Of a DNA stretch of 64,000 nucleotides, positions 1-8,965 are shown in pieces; within the stretch, counting starts at the first letter, position 1; every line of letters begins with the position of its first letter. The stretch comes from Autumnicola lenta. GTDB lineage: Bacteria; Bacteroidota; Bacteroidia; Flavobacteriales; Flavobacteriaceae. The notes beneath the pieces are model-generated. The model made no database searches and was not told where the DNA came from. It saw only the letters and a program-made list of their open reading frames with translations. The translations under genes were made by a program, and so were the position numbers. The stretch spans positions 62,001 to 126,000 of the forward strand of contig NZ_JAVRHO010000010.1 in NCBI RefSeq assembly GCF_031846515.1. Reading direction: 5' to 3'.

Positions 1-825
1 ACTTTCCTCACCTTTTATTCGGCATACTTTAATAAAGTAACCGACTGTGGTTGCTTTGGTGATGCTATCCCGCTTACGCCTTGGCAGTCTTTTATAAAAG
101 ATGTGATCCTGCTTGTACTTATTGTATTCTTATTTGTTAAACGGAAATTGATAACACCGGTTTTTGCGCCGGCATCACATAGATGGATTATCTTTCTATC
201 ATTTATGCTGAGTTTTGTTTTTTGTTATTATGTTTTAATGCACCTTCCGGTTTTCGATTTTAGGGCCTATAAAGTTGGTGCGAATATTCAGGAAGGAATG
301 GAAGTTCCTGAAGGTGCACCGGAGGCGATTTATGAATATAACTGGAAATTTCTTCATGAGGGAGAAGAGGTGATCATTACTACCAATGGGCAATATCCGC
401 AGCAGGAAGGCGAATTTATAGAGGTGGAAACAGAAATTATACAGAAAGGTTATGAACCGCCAATCCATGATTTTTATATTCAGAAGGATGGAGAGAATTT
501 TACTTCAGAAATACTGGAAGCAGAAAAGGTCTTTTTTATAGTAGCTTATAATCTTAGAAGTACTGAACAGGATGGATACGCGGCCGTTAAGAGGCTAAGT
601 GAAGAGGCTTTGGGGAAAGGTTACAAAGTTGTGGGAGTGACTTCGTCTGGAGAAGAACTTCAGCAGCAAATAATTGAAAAATATGAACTGAACTTTGAGT
701 TCTATCAGGGAGACGAGACTGCATTAAAAACAATTGTACGTTCCAATCCCGGGCTGTTGGTTTTGCGAAAAGGTACAATTACTCAAAAGAAACATTGGTT
801 TGATGCGGCTGATGTGGATTTATAA
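1..825 (+). CDS. BT_3928-like DoxX-family membrane protein (5' partial)
   Basis: The frame is open from base 1, so the N-terminus lies outside the window; an internal ATG at 103 is not the true start. The visible part begins with a membrane helix followed by a DCGCFGD loop and a further helix (about residues 34-52 of the visible part), the pattern of the DoxX/MauE-like proteins called BT_3928 family in Bacteroidetes. Another helix follows, then a soluble C-terminal half of about 150 residues that looks like a thioredoxin-fold domain without a CxxC. It lies directly upstream of tpiA, a common arrangement in this group. The biochemical role is not established; the paired cysteines suggest redox or quinone-related membrane chemistry, which is inference. 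Confidence 0.72.
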   Translation, partial: TFLTFYSAYFNKVTDCGCFGDAIPLTPWQSFIKDVILLVLIVFLFVKRKLITPVFAPASHRWIIFLSFMLSFVFCYYVLMHLPVFDFRAYKVGANIQEGMEVPEGAPEAIYEYNWKFLHEGEEVIITTNGQYPQQEGEFIEVETEIIQKGYEPPIHDFYIQKDGENFTSEILEAEKVFFIVAYNLRSTEQDGYAAVKRLSEEALGKGYKVVGVTSSGEELQQQIIEKYELNFEFYQGDETALKTIVRSNPGLLVLRKGTITQKKHWFDAADVDL

Positions 826-881
826 ATCAAATCCAAATTCTGATAAAAAATTGATAAAAAACATTGCTTAAATGCAAAGCC

Positions 882-914
882 TTGTGCTTATGTTTTTTGT
901 TATCGATATATTTG
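882..914 (+). promoter_or_regulatory. Candidate Bacteroidetes promoter for tpiA
   Basis: A perfect -7 element TATATTTG lies at 907-914, with TTG at 882-884 giving a 22-base spacer, close to the Bacteroidetes consensus (TTG/TTTG, about 19-22 bases, TAnnTTTG). The tpiA ATG is about 70 bases downstream. Confidence 0.5.
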
Positions 915-983
915 TGAAACTCAGCAAAACTGAAGAAAAAACTAAGTGAAATTTTATCCTGAAAAGGATCCAACCAAAATATT

Positions 984-1736
984 ATGAGAAAACAAATAGT
1001 AGCAGGAAACTGGAAAATGAATAACGATCTTGCCGAAACGCAGGAACTTCTTTCCCACATTAAAATGCAATTGGTTAAAGAACCTGAAGCAGAAGTTATG
1101 GTCGCTCCTTCTTTTACCAACCTTTACAGCACTTTTGAAGCTCTAAAAGATACACCCATAAAAGTGGCGGCACAAAACATGCACCAGAGTAAGAGCGGTG
1201 CTTTTACAGGAGAAATTTCTGCATCTATGCTTAAAAGTATTGGTGTTACCACAGTTATTTTGGGACATAGCGAGCGTAGAGCACATTTTCATGAAACGAA
1301 TGAAATTCTTGCAGAGAAAGTGAATACGGCTATAGAGAATGATATGGAAGTAATTTTCTGTTTTGGGGAGGAACTTCAGGATCGTAAAAGTGAGAAGCAT
1401 TTTGAGGTGGTTGAAAAGCAACTTAAGGAAAGCCTTTACCAAATTTCTGAAGGTGCGTGGAGCAAAATCATCCTGGCTTATGAGCCTGTTTGGGCCATTG
1501 GTACAGGAGAGACTGCTTCTCCGGAACAGGCACAGGAAATGCACGCTTTTATAAGAAAAAATATTGCTGAAAACTTTAGTGAAGAAATTGCAGAAAATGT
1601 TTCTATTCTTTACGGTGGAAGTGTAAAGCCGAATAATGCAAAAGAAATTTTTGCCAAGAAAGACGTAGATGGCGGACTTATTGGCGGAGCTAGCCTTAAG
1701 GCCACTGATTTTATTGCACTGGTAAACTCCTTCTAA
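984..1736 (+). CDS. tpiA: Triosephosphate isomerase
   Basis: Cytosolic glycolytic/gluconeogenic enzyme interconverting dihydroxyacetone phosphate and glyceraldehyde 3-phosphate. The 250-residue length is normal. Catalytic features are intact: the NWKMN segment near residue 9 carrying the lysine, the GHSERR histidine segment near residue 96, the AYEPVWAIGTG segment with the catalytic glutamate near 166, and phosphate-binding LYGGSV and GLIGGASL segments near the C-terminus. The stop codon abuts the prmA start codon (no gap), so the two are translationally coupled and probably cotranscribed. Confidence 0.97.
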   Translation: MRKQIVAGNWKMNNDLAETQELLSHIKMQLVKEPEAEVMVAPSFTNLYSTFEALKDTPIKVAAQNMHQSKSGAFTGEISASMLKSIGVTTVILGHSERRAHFHETNEILAEKVNTAIENDMEVIFCFGEELQDRKSEKHFEVVEKQLKESLYQISEGAWSKIILAYEPVWAIGTGETASPEQAQEMHAFIRKNIAENFSEEIAENVSILYGGSVKPNNAKEIFAKKDVDGGLIGGASLKATDFIALVNSF

Positions 1737-2579
1737 ATGGCATCAAATTATCTTGAATTCAAATTCACTATAGATCCTGTCCAACCGGCTTCAGAAATTC
1801 TGATAGCCGAGCTGGGCTATCTTGGATTCGAGAGTTTTGTTGAAAATGAAGACGGAGTTACGGGTTACATTCCTTCAGAAGAATTTGAAGAGGACCTTTT
1901 TGCAGGCGTACATATTTTACAGTCAGATGAATTTCAGATTAAATATTCCCGTGAGGAAATTGAGCGGGTAAACTGGAATGAAGAATGGGAAAAGAATTTT
2001 AGTCCGATAATCGTGGATGATATTTGCAGTGTTCGGGCACCTTTTCATCCAAAGCCTGATACGGATTATGATATTGTGATTGAGCCAAAAATGTCATTTG
2101 GGACGGGACATCATGCGACCACGCATATGATGATCAAGCTTATGCTAGAGAATGAATGGAAAGGAAAATCTGTTCTTGATATGGGCTGCGGCACGGGGGT
2201 ACTGGCTATTCTGGCGGCTATGAAAGGGGCAGAAAAAATTGAAGCAATAGATATTGATAATTGGTGTTACCTGAATACGCTGGAGAATATACAGCGCAAC
2301 GATTGTGAGCATATAGATGTTGAGGAAGGCGGGGCAGAGCTTCTGGAAGGAAAAAAATATGACAGCATTCTCGCCAATATTAATAGAAATATACTACTGA
2401 AGGATTTACCTGTTTATGTTAAGACCTTAAATCGTGATGGGGAGCTTTACTTAAGTGGCTTTTATACAGAAGATCTAAAGGTGATTGAAAAGGCCTGTAT
2501 AGATTTGGGTTTAAGTTATATGAACCATGTGGAAAGAAATAATTGGGTAGCTGTAAAGTTTTCATTGTTAGATTTTTAG
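1737..2579 (+). CDS. prmA: Ribosomal protein L11 methyltransferase
   Basis: SAM-dependent methyltransferase that trimethylates ribosomal protein L11. The N-terminal about 95 residues form the substrate-recognition domain; the Rossmann domain follows with the family motif FGTGHHATT near residue 122, motif I VLDMGCGTG near 145, and the ILANINRNIL post-motif near 211. The 280-residue length is normal. The ATG immediately follows the tpiA stop. clpS follows after 53 bases, so tpiA-prmA-clpS looks like one operon. Confidence 0.95.
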   Translation: MASNYLEFKFTIDPVQPASEILIAELGYLGFESFVENEDGVTGYIPSEEFEEDLFAGVHILQSDEFQIKYSREEIERVNWNEEWEKNFSPIIVDDICSVRAPFHPKPDTDYDIVIEPKMSFGTGHHATTHMMIKLMLENEWKGKSVLDMGCGTGVLAILAAMKGAEKIEAIDIDNWCYLNTLENIQRNDCEHIDVEEGGAELLEGKKYDSILANINRNILLKDLPVYVKTLNRDGELYLSGFYTEDLKVIEKACIDLGLSYMNHVERNNWVAVKFSLLDF

Positions 2580-2632
2580 GTGAAATTTGTATCTTTAAAC
2601 CTTAAATCTTTTTATTTAAAAACTGATTGAAG

Positions 2633-2908
2633 ATGAGCACGAAAGAAGAAGTTTTAGAAAAGAAAAGTACAAAAACGAAGACGCAGAAGGAAAATGAGAT
2701 TGTACTTTATAATGATGATTACAACACTTTTGATCATGTAATAGAAACGCTGATCTATACCTGTGACCATACTCCGGAGCAGGCAGAGCAGTGTTCGCTT
2801 TTAGTTCACTACAAAGGAAAATGCACGGTAAAAACAGGTCCTTATGATGATTTGGAACCAAGATGTTCCAAAATTTTGGATGCCGGGCTCAGTGCAGAAA
2901 TAGTTTGA
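2633..2908 (+). CDS. clpS: ATP-dependent Clp protease adaptor ClpS
   Basis: Small adaptor that delivers N-degron substrates to ClpA(C)P. It has the core segment LYNDDYNTFDHVIETL (about residues 25-40), a conserved acidic N-degron pocket region, and the HYKGKCTVKTG strand. A TTG six bases upstream is in frame, but the ATG at 2633 (91 residues) is the likelier start. The charged, lysine-rich N-terminal tail of about 23 residues is typical. Third gene of the tpiA-prmA-clpS cluster. Confidence 0.93.
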   Translation: MSTKEEVLEKKSTKTKTQKENEIVLYNDDYNTFDHVIETLIYTCDHTPEQAEQCSLLVHYKGKCTVKTGPYDDLEPRCSKILDAGLSAEIV

Positions 2909-2953
2909 TCTAAAAAATATCACCTATATCTTTTCAGAAATTAAAATAAACTT

Positions 2954-2961
2954 TATATTTG
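2954..2961 (+). promoter_or_regulatory. -7 element of the tRNA-Arg promoter
   Basis: Exact TAnnTTTG match (TATATTTG) ending 12 bases before the mature tRNA 5' end, the spacing expected of a Bacteroidetes tRNA promoter. No convincing -33 TTTG is visible. Confidence 0.6.
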
Positions 2962-2973
2962 CACCCGCAAAAA

Positions 2974-3047
2974 GGCCTTGTGGCGCAACTGAATAGCGCA
3001 CCTGATTACGGCTCAGGAGGTTCCAGGTTTGAATCCTGGCAAGGTCA
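2974..3047 (+). tRNA. tRNA-Arg (anticodon ACG)
   Basis: A full cloverleaf can be drawn: acceptor GGCCTTG/CAAGGTC (one G-U pair), D stem GCGC/GCGC, anticodon stem CCTGA/TCAGG around the loop TTACGGC (ACG at positions 34-36, presumably inosine-modified), five-base variable loop and T stem CCAGG/CCTGG around TTTGAAT. The discriminator base is A and CCA is not encoded, normal for Bacteroidetes. A perfect -7 element lies upstream and an intrinsic terminator downstream. Confidence 0.96.
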
Positions 3048-3071
3048 CTAAAGCTAATGTCAATTAGCACC

Positions 3072-3108
3072 AAAACCACGCAAATCTTAGGATTAGCGTG
3101 GTTTTTTT
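3072..3108 (+). terminator. Intrinsic terminator after tRNA-Arg
   Basis: Stem AACCACGC (3074-3081) pairs with GCGTGGTT (3096-3103) across a 14-base loop and runs into a T tract (3102-3108). Confidence 0.8.
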
Positions 3109-3455
3109 AGGTTTTGGGCATTCATTTAATTTGATTCGATTTAAAATTTTAGCAATTCGGTTACCTTGAAATCAAAAAGTTAGCAATGCTAGCTTCTTGA
3201 AAAGAGCATCTATAATTGAACTTGTATAGTTGTTTAAACTTCATCTCAAGTTGTCAATTTAAAAGATGATAATTGTGCGAACTTCAAACACATTTTTAAT
3301 TCTTTTTTGAATAGATCCAAAAAGGGTATTTATGATCAAATAATTATCACGTTTTACGTATGCCTTTTTCTTCAAGGTTAAAAGAAGATTAGAAATTTTA
3401 TTACAAGTAAAGACAAAAAATATAAAATTCAATTTTCCAGATCACTTCTTCCGCT
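3109..3455. other. Intergenic region without recognisable gene
   Basis: About 350 A/T-rich bases between the tRNA terminator and the end of the CDGSH gene. I see no ORF with recognisable similarity, no strong hairpin and no clear promoter here. Confidence 0.6.
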
Positions 3456-3680
3456 TTATACCTTCTTTGGAGGTAGATCAAAAGCTATAGCTTCATGTTC
3501 AAAATGATTCCTGTGAGATCCGTCGCAAAAAGGTTTGTTACTAGATAATCCGCAGCGGCATAGTGTCACCTGTTCGCGGCCACCAAGGTCATAAAGATTT
3601 CCGTTTTTATCTACTATTTCAATATCTCCCGCGACAACGAGGGATCCATTGTTGTTTACCGCAATTCTTGTTTTAGCCAT
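3456..3680 (-). CDS. CDGSH-type iron-sulfur domain protein
   Basis: A 74-residue protein whose C-terminal half carries the three-cysteine, one-histidine 2Fe-2S signature: CRCG near residue 41 followed by FCDGSH near 51. The single CDGSH motif and the N-terminal strand-rich segment are typical of small bacterial mitoNEET-related proteins. They bind a redox- and pH-sensitive 2Fe-2S cluster; the physiological partner here is unknown. It stands alone, convergent with the tRNA unit and 276 bases from the IS element. Confidence 0.85.
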   Translation of the reverse strand: MAKTRIAVNNNGSLVVAGDIEIVDKNGNLYDLGGREQVTLCRCGLSSNKPFCDGSHRNHFEHEAIAFDLPPKKV

Positions 3681-3947
3681 TTGTATATATTTTTATGAGG
3701 TAAGCAATTTACGTCTTTATTAGTAGTATAATGGGAAAAATGAGGTTCAACTGGTTTTTTCAACCTGGAGTTATCATTTCTTTATTATTGTTCTTCTTCT
3801 TTTAGAAGAACAAATTCAAAGTCGCCTCTGGAAATCTCTGTGGATGATAGTGTCACCTATACTGAATTTGATGCCATCTTCAGGTGAAAATTTGTTAAAC
3901 AGGGTTAAAGCTTATTAAGATTTTTTAAAAGAATTTCTTCAACCTGT

Positions 3948-3956
3948 ATTTTGATT
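3948..3956 (+). repeat. Left target-site duplication of the IS element
   Basis: ATTTTGATT immediately outside the left inverted repeat, identical to 5256-5264 at the other end. Confidence 0.8.
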
Positions 3957-5255
3957 CATAACTATCCAGTTAAAATAGACTGAGGGACAGCTGGTTATAA
4001 TTAAGTTCTTTGACATTACTGTTATCTATATTTATAAAAAGCTCATTTACAGGGGTCTTATCTAATAATGAGATGCCTAGGATCTGTAATATTTCGAAGG
4101 TGGAGCGTTTTAATTTCAGTTTATCAGCTACAATTGAAACCAAACAATAAGCACATATCGCGCAATAAATCTGAATTCTTACGGCATTTTCAGATGTTCC
4201 CCAAAATGATTTTATTTTCAGGTGTTGTTTGATCCATTTGAAAAATAGCTCGACCTGCCATCTGTTTTTGTACAGTAGGGCAACATTGGCCGCAGAAATG
4301 TTCATGTTGTTGGTCAAGAAGACAAAAGTTCTGTTCGACTCATTATCATAATATTTCACCCTACGAAGTTTTGCGGGGTAATCCTTGGAAGTATAAAAAC
4401 CGCTTATTTTTCCAATTTGATCACATCGAACCCCAGTAAGCTTATCAACTTTGTTAGAGTACATCCGCTTGAATTTTGTATTTGACTTTGCACGAATTAC
4501 AAAGTAAGCGGAACAACGTTCTATTTTGTACAGCCGAGTAAAATCAAGGTAAGCCCGATCAAATATATAGTGAGCACCTACTTCATAAACCAATTCATCC
4601 ATTGCCTTTACGTCATGGACGTTGGCAGCGGTAATATGCAGAAAGGCTGGTATTTGTGTATTAGTATCATATAAGGTGTGAAGTTTGATCCCGCCTTTTG
4701 CCTTTCGAAATTTCGCCCACCAAAAGACATTTAAACAAAGATCTATGGTGGAGGAATCGAAGGCGTAAATGTTTCCTTTGATTTTAAAATCGTCAGAAGA
4801 ATGTAATTCCCTTGCAATGGAAATCAAATGATAAGCAAAATCTTCAAAAATTTTTGAGCTGCGAACTTCATTGGCTTTTGCAAGGTTACTTCTGGTAACA
4901 CTTTTTCCCAATCCAAGGTGATAGGATTTTCCACTATGTGCATCTAAAGCAACTATTAGGTCTCGAAGGCTTTCCCGATTAGTAAGTTGACCGAATAACA
5001 TACAAAGCAATTGGTTCCAGCAAGTGAAATGTTTCACATACTTGTTTCCATTATAATTTTTCACAAACCCATCGAAAACCCGTTGGGGTAAATATCCCGT
5101 CAATTGTGAGAAAACATATTTTCCTTGATTCATGTTAGCCGATTTTTAGAGGCTAAACCTAATCAATTCAAATCGTCACGCCCAAATGAAGCTTGTAACG
5201 TGTAGATTATCAGTAATTTCAAAGAACATTTAAAAGTTTTTAATGGACACTAATG
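3957..5255 (-). mobile_element. Complete IS4-family insertion sequence (1299 bp)
   Basis: One intact transposase gene is bounded by imperfect terminal inverted repeats starting CATAACTATCCA (3957-3968) and, read inward on the other strand, CATTAGTGTCCA (5255-5244), 9 of 12 positions equal. The element is flanked by a perfect 9-bp direct repeat ATTTTGATT (3948-3956 and 5256-5264), within the duplication length range of IS4 elements. Intact ORF, ends and duplication argue for a recent insertion. It sits between the CDGSH gene and a PAP2 gene, oriented away from the latter. Confidence 0.85.
3970..5133 (-). CDS. IS4-family transposase (DDE, DUF4372 N-terminus)
   Basis: 387-residue DDE transposase that cuts and rejoins the IS ends. 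The catalytic triad is visible: D126 in AFDSSTIDL, D192 in YIFDRAYLD and E295 in the C-terminal signature. The IS4 signature Y(2)R(3)E(6)K is exact (Y288, R291, E295, K302). The N-terminal about 100 residues match the DUF4372 DNA-binding segment common in Bacteroidetes IS4 transposases. Full length, with no frameshift, filling the element almost entirely; likely functional. Confidence 0.93.
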   Translation of the reverse strand: MNQGKYVFSQLTGYLPQRVFDGFVKNYNGNKYVKHFTCWNQLLCMLFGQLTNRESLRDLIVALDAHSGKSYHLGLGKSVTRSNLAKANEVRSSKIFEDFAYHLISIARELHSSDDFKIKGNIYAFDSSTIDLCLNVFWWAKFRKAKGGIKLHTLYDTNTQIPAFLHITAANVHDVKAMDELVYEVGAHYIFDRAYLDFTRLYKIERCSAYFVIRAKSNTKFKRMYSNKVDKLTGVRCDQIGKISGFYTSKDYPAKLRRVKYYDNESNRTFVFLTNNMNISAANVALLYKNRWQVELFFKWIKQHLKIKSFWGTSENAVRIQIYCAICAYCLVSIVADKLKLKRSTFEILQILGISLLDKTPVNELFINIDNSNVKELNYNQLSLSLF

Positions 5256-5264
5256 ATTTTGATT
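5256..5264 (+). repeat. Right target-site duplication of the IS element
   Basis: ATTTTGATT, the second copy of the 9-bp direct repeat flanking the IS (first copy 3948-3956). Confidence 0.8.
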
Positions 5265-5376
5265 TAAAACAAAATTTTTTCCAACTTCTAATACACCTGT
5301 TTCAATAAATACAAATAGAATAACGGGGTACACCTTTGATTCGATAATCTGGTGGTTACAGCTGCGGCAAAACTTT

Positions 5377-5919
5377 TTGATATGCCTGTTTTTTATCTTC
5401 TTCTTATCTCCTACAGAAGGCCACAGCCAGTTCTTTAACCCTGATGATTCTTTTATAGAAAATTCCGGTGATGCAACTGTATTCTTGTTACCCATATCAG
5501 CAGCTGCCACGACCCTTATTGTTGAAGATTACAAGGGAACCTGGCAGTTCACCAAAAGCTTTGCTCTAAATCTTGCTGTGACCGGTGCAGCCAAAATCCT
5601 GATTAATAAGCAGCGCCCTTTGCAAGGCGGCGACTATGCATTCCCTTCAGGACATACTTCTGTAGCTTTTCAGGCTGCATCATTTTTTCAACGTAGATAC
5701 GGCTTCAAATACAGTCTTCCAGCCTATGTTCTTGCAGGTTATGCCAGTTTTAGACGAATTCATGCAACCAGGCATGGTGGCTGGGATGTACTGGCAGGGG
5801 CTGTTGCGGGTATAGGTAGCACCTGGATTTTTACCAATCCTCGTGAAGAAGAGAATATGCAGCTCACTTTTAGCAATTCAGATGAACATTATTTGCTGGG
5901 CTTTCAGTACACTTTTTAG
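5377..5919 (+). CDS. Secreted PAP2-family phosphatase (start uncertain)
   Basis: Type 2 phosphatidic acid phosphatase fold of about 180 residues. The three phosphatase motifs are present: KILINKQRP, PSGHT, and SFRRIHATRHGGWD. A hydrophobic signal segment (LICLFFIFFL) precedes. The frame is open from 5263 but contains no in-frame ATG; TTG at 5377 is the best available start, with CTG at 5362 also possible. The IS target duplication ends only 112 bases upstream, so its promoter may have been altered. The family dephosphorylates lipid phosphates such as undecaprenyl or phosphatidylglycerol phosphate; the substrate is not predictable. Confidence 0.75.
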   Translation: MICLFFIFFLSPTEGHSQFFNPDDSFIENSGDATVFLLPISAAATTLIVEDYKGTWQFTKSFALNLAVTGAAKILINKQRPLQGGDYAFPSGHTSVAFQAASFFQRRYGFKYSLPAYVLAGYASFRRIHATRHGGWDVLAGAVAGIGSTWIFTNPREEENMQLTFSNSDEHYLLGFQYTF

Positions 5920-6116
5920 GTTTTTGTATCAGTTCGAAGGTCAATCTTTTGATCAGCATGGTTATCAAAAGAAGCCGAGTGCAATAGTCAGAAGCTTGTC
6001 TTAAAATAAAGCATTTGTTACGACATTGAATTTCTGAACGAAAAGATTATTTCTGCAATTCATGAATTTCAATTTATTAAATACGCTTATCTTGCCCTTC
6101 AAATAATAGATCAATT

Positions 6117-6998
6117 ATGGCTTCAGGATTTTTTGCACTGCTCGATGATATAGCAACTTTAATGGATGACGTAGCGGTGATGGGAAAAGTCGCCGGTAAG
6201 AAAACAGCAGGATTATTAGGGGACGATTTAGCCGTAAATGCAGAGAAAGCATCCGGATTTATGTCTTCCAGGGAATTGCCGGTGATTTGGGCTATCACTA
6301 AAGGCTCGCTTTTGAATAAGTTAATTATTCTCCCTCTGGCATTTCTGCTTAGTGCCTTTGTACCTTCAGTTATTACAGTTATTTTAATAATTGGCGGACT
6401 TTACCTTGCCTACGAAGGTGCAGAAAAAATATATGAATTTCTTTTTCCTCATTCCCACAAACAAGAGACTCCCAAGCTTGAAAAACTTTCCGAAGAAGAA
6501 GTTCTAAGCAGGGAAAAAGAAAAAATAAAGTCGGCCATCCTTACAGATTTTATACTTTCCGTAGAGATTGTAATTATTGCCCTTGGTGCCGTTGAAAATG
6601 AAGCACTACTTAACCAGATTATTGTAGTTTCCCTAATTGCCCTCGTAGCCACCGTTGGAGTATATGGGATTGTTGCATTAATCGTGAGGATGGATGAGTT
6701 TGGTGCCAGGCTCATTGACTTAAACAAAAAGGAAAACAGCATTTCAGATAAAATTGGAAGGCTACTTATTAATGCTCTGCCTAAAGTAATTATAGGACTT
6801 TCAATTATTGGGACCATAGCTTTACTATTGGTTTCAGGAGGTATTTTTGTGCACAACCTTCATTTCCTGCACAATGTTCTTGAGAGTTGGCCAGGCATAA
6901 TTGTGGAGTTCTTAATCGGTCTCATAGTTGGTTTTCTGGTCTTGTTGATCGTAAAGGGAATTATCGGGATCTGGAAAAAGCAGAATAAAAAGCAATAG
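6117..6998 (+). CDS. DUF808 (YedI-like) inner membrane protein
   Basis: 293-residue integral membrane protein. The N-terminus MASGFFALLDDIATLMDDVA followed by a conserved GDDLAVNA segment identifies the DUF808/YedI family. Five or six hydrophobic helices are visible (about residues 63-82, 85-105, 140-185, 222-245, 260-282), with a charged cytoplasmic stretch around 115-135. Function is unknown in the family. It is a single gene; the stop is followed by a bidirectional terminator shared with the converging serine hydrolase gene. Confidence 0.88.
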   Translation: MASGFFALLDDIATLMDDVAVMGKVAGKKTAGLLGDDLAVNAEKASGFMSSRELPVIWAITKGSLLNKLIILPLAFLLSAFVPSVITVILIIGGLYLAYEGAEKIYEFLFPHSHKQETPKLEKLSEEEVLSREKEKIKSAILTDFILSVEIVIIALGAVENEALLNQIIVVSLIALVATVGVYGIVALIVRMDEFGARLIDLNKKENSISDKIGRLLINALPKVIIGLSIIGTIALLLVSGGIFVHNLHFLHNVLESWPGIIVEFLIGLIVGFLVLLIVKGIIGIWKKQNKKQ

Positions 6999-7132
6999 GT
7001 TTAAAAACTGGTTATTAAAACTTTAATTCATAAAAAAATACCACTTTTTAGGTATTTCGTAAACACTTATTATCATCTACATTTCGCATATATTAGAAGA
7101 AGTCTTAGGGGTAATTCTTCTTCTTCTTTAAT

Positions 7133-7172
7133 AATAAAGCAGGTAATGTTGGGGGCATTTCCTGCTTTTATT
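7133..7172. terminator. Bidirectional terminator between convergent genes
   Basis: AATAAAGCAGG (7133-7143) pairs with CCTGCTTTTATT (7161-7172) around a 17-base loop. A- and T-rich flanks on both sides suit termination of the DUF808 gene (plus) and of the serine hydrolase gene (minus). Confidence 0.7.
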
Positions 7173-7232
7173 ATTTATAATCTACTGTTTCTGCTATTTT
7201 TAATACCTGTTACAATATTAATCCACTAGCCA

Positions 7233-8576
7233 CTAAAAAGCTTCTAATATCTCCTTTAGGAAATTATTAATATCAAATTCAGGGGACTCCGTAAGGCCAA
7301 AGCGAACCACTACAAGCTCTTTTGAAGGAATTATAAAAATATACTGACCCTGGAAACCATTGCAGGAAAACATATCCTTCGGCACATCGGGATATTTAGC
7401 TTCAGCATTTAACCAAAAATGTGCGCCGTATTCACCATTAGAACCATTTGTAGGCTTTGAGGTATAATCTACCCAGGATCCATTTAAAATCTGTTCTCCG
7501 TTCCAGTTTCCATTATTAAGATATAACAGACCGAATTTTGCCCAATCCCTTGCAGTTGCCCAGCCATAGGAAGAGCCGATGTAACTCCCGTTTAAATCTG
7601 GCTCTATGATCATGGAGTGCATCCCGATTTTGTCGATAAGTTCGCTATACCAAAAATCCATGTATTCCTGGTGTGTGGAAAATTGATCCCGAATAAAACG
7701 TGATAACAAATTTGTAGTTCCAGAGGAATAGTTCCAGCTGTTATCAGGTTCACCTTTTAGAGGTTTTTTTATCTGTACGCCGGGCATGTCCCCTTCTATA
7801 AAGAGCATTTTTGTAACATCAGAAATTTTGGTATAATCTTCCTCCCATTCCAGGCCGCTGTTCATTTGCAGTAAATTGTTCAGAGTGATTTTAGAACGTT
7901 CGTCATCTTCCCACTCTTTAAAAAGATGATCCTGGGAGAGCGAAATTTTCCCTTTTTTCTCAAGTATCCCCAAAATCGCACTTGTAACACTTTTTGTCAT
8001 GGACCAACCCAGAAATTTTGTATTTGATGAAAACCCTGGCGCATATTTTTCTTCAATAAGCTTATTTTTATGAAGCACTAATACAGCCCTTGTTTTCTGG
8101 TAATTTTTGTCTTCGGCATCAAAGGCATTTTCCACAGCAAGCCTCAGCGCTTCGCGGTTTACAGTCCGAAAATTGGCATTTTCAGGTTGCCGCTGTCCAA
8201 AAGGATAAGGTAAGTCCAAATTAAAAATCTGGCGGTTAGGAACGGGAAGCTTTGGAACAGCTTCAGAAGTGTTTTCAGGTAAAAGAATGCTGCCAATACC
8301 TTCTCTGTAAACCGAAGTTCTCTTTTTTAATCCGAAAATAGTCGAGGAAACCGATTTTGCCTCAAAATCTATCTCATTTTTAGCGTAAAAAACCGGAAGG
8401 AAATTATTATCCCCGGCTTCTATGGATTTGAGCTCTCTTCCTGCTTCAAATGTGCAGGAACATACATTTTTGGCAGCAAAACCGGTGAGAATATTCAATT
8501 TTGGGTAATTGCGGTAAACAAAATAAGCTAAGGAAGGGAAACCCAGAAGGAGTCCGTATTTTAAATTTTTGTTCAT
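7233..8576 (-). CDS. Serine hydrolase, class C beta-lactamase family
   Basis: 447-residue penicillin-binding-protein-like hydrolase. The active-site SxxK is SMTK (about residue 193), in the family context GWSMTKSVTS; the second motif reads YSSGT near 283 instead of YxN, and the C-terminal region resembles the HxG block less clearly (VVVRFG). The N-terminus has a short hydrophobic segment that may anchor it or act as a signal peptide. Related proteins are esterases, D-aminopeptidases or amidases; true beta-lactamase activity should not be assumed. Monocistronic. Confidence 0.85.
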   Translation of the reverse strand: MNKNLKYGLLLGFPSLAYFVYRNYPKLNILTGFAAKNVCSCTFEAGRELKSIEAGDNNFLPVFYAKNEIDFEAKSVSSTIFGLKKRTSVYREGIGSILLPENTSEAVPKLPVPNRQIFNLDLPYPFGQRQPENANFRTVNREALRLAVENAFDAEDKNYQKTRAVLVLHKNKLIEEKYAPGFSSNTKFLGWSMTKSVTSAILGILEKKGKISLSQDHLFKEWEDDERSKITLNNLLQMNSGLEWEEDYTKISDVTKMLFIEGDMPGVQIKKPLKGEPDNSWNYSSGTTNLLSRFIRDQFSTHQEYMDFWYSELIDKIGMHSMIIEPDLNGSYIGSSYGWATARDWAKFGLLYLNNGNWNGEQILNGSWVDYTSKPTNGSNGEYGAHFWLNAEAKYPDVPKDMFSCNGFQGQYIFIIPSKELVVVRFGLTESPEFDINNFLKEILEAF

Positions 8577-8965
8577 GAAGTAGGCTGGAATTATTCGGCA
8601 AAATTAAGGATTATTCAGCCGCGTTATATAGAATATCCTTTTAAAAATACCTTAAATAATGATTTCCCATCATCAGGCCATGTTTTTTTCTCAAGCCCGA
8701 AAATTGCTGTTATTGAAGGTCGGCTTTAAAACATTTTTTCTTCGGAATTTCTTCGGAAGTCAATCCTGCTAATACGATCAGCTTATTTATCGACGACTTG
8801 TTTTGGCGTTACCTCGTCTTTTATTTGTAATGGAAGAAGGAGTTTTCGAACTTTAGAATTACATCCATTGCTCCTGAAGGTTTTTAAAAAGAAGTAATGG
8901 AATGTATATCCACGGACTTACTAATGAATTAGACAAAGAAAAAAGCGAAATCCTGAAGAAAATTC

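Noticed and set aside
3788..3813. TTGTTCTTC/GAAGAACAA hairpin near the CDGSH gene
   Set aside because: AT-rich, long loop and no T run; could be chance in such sequence.
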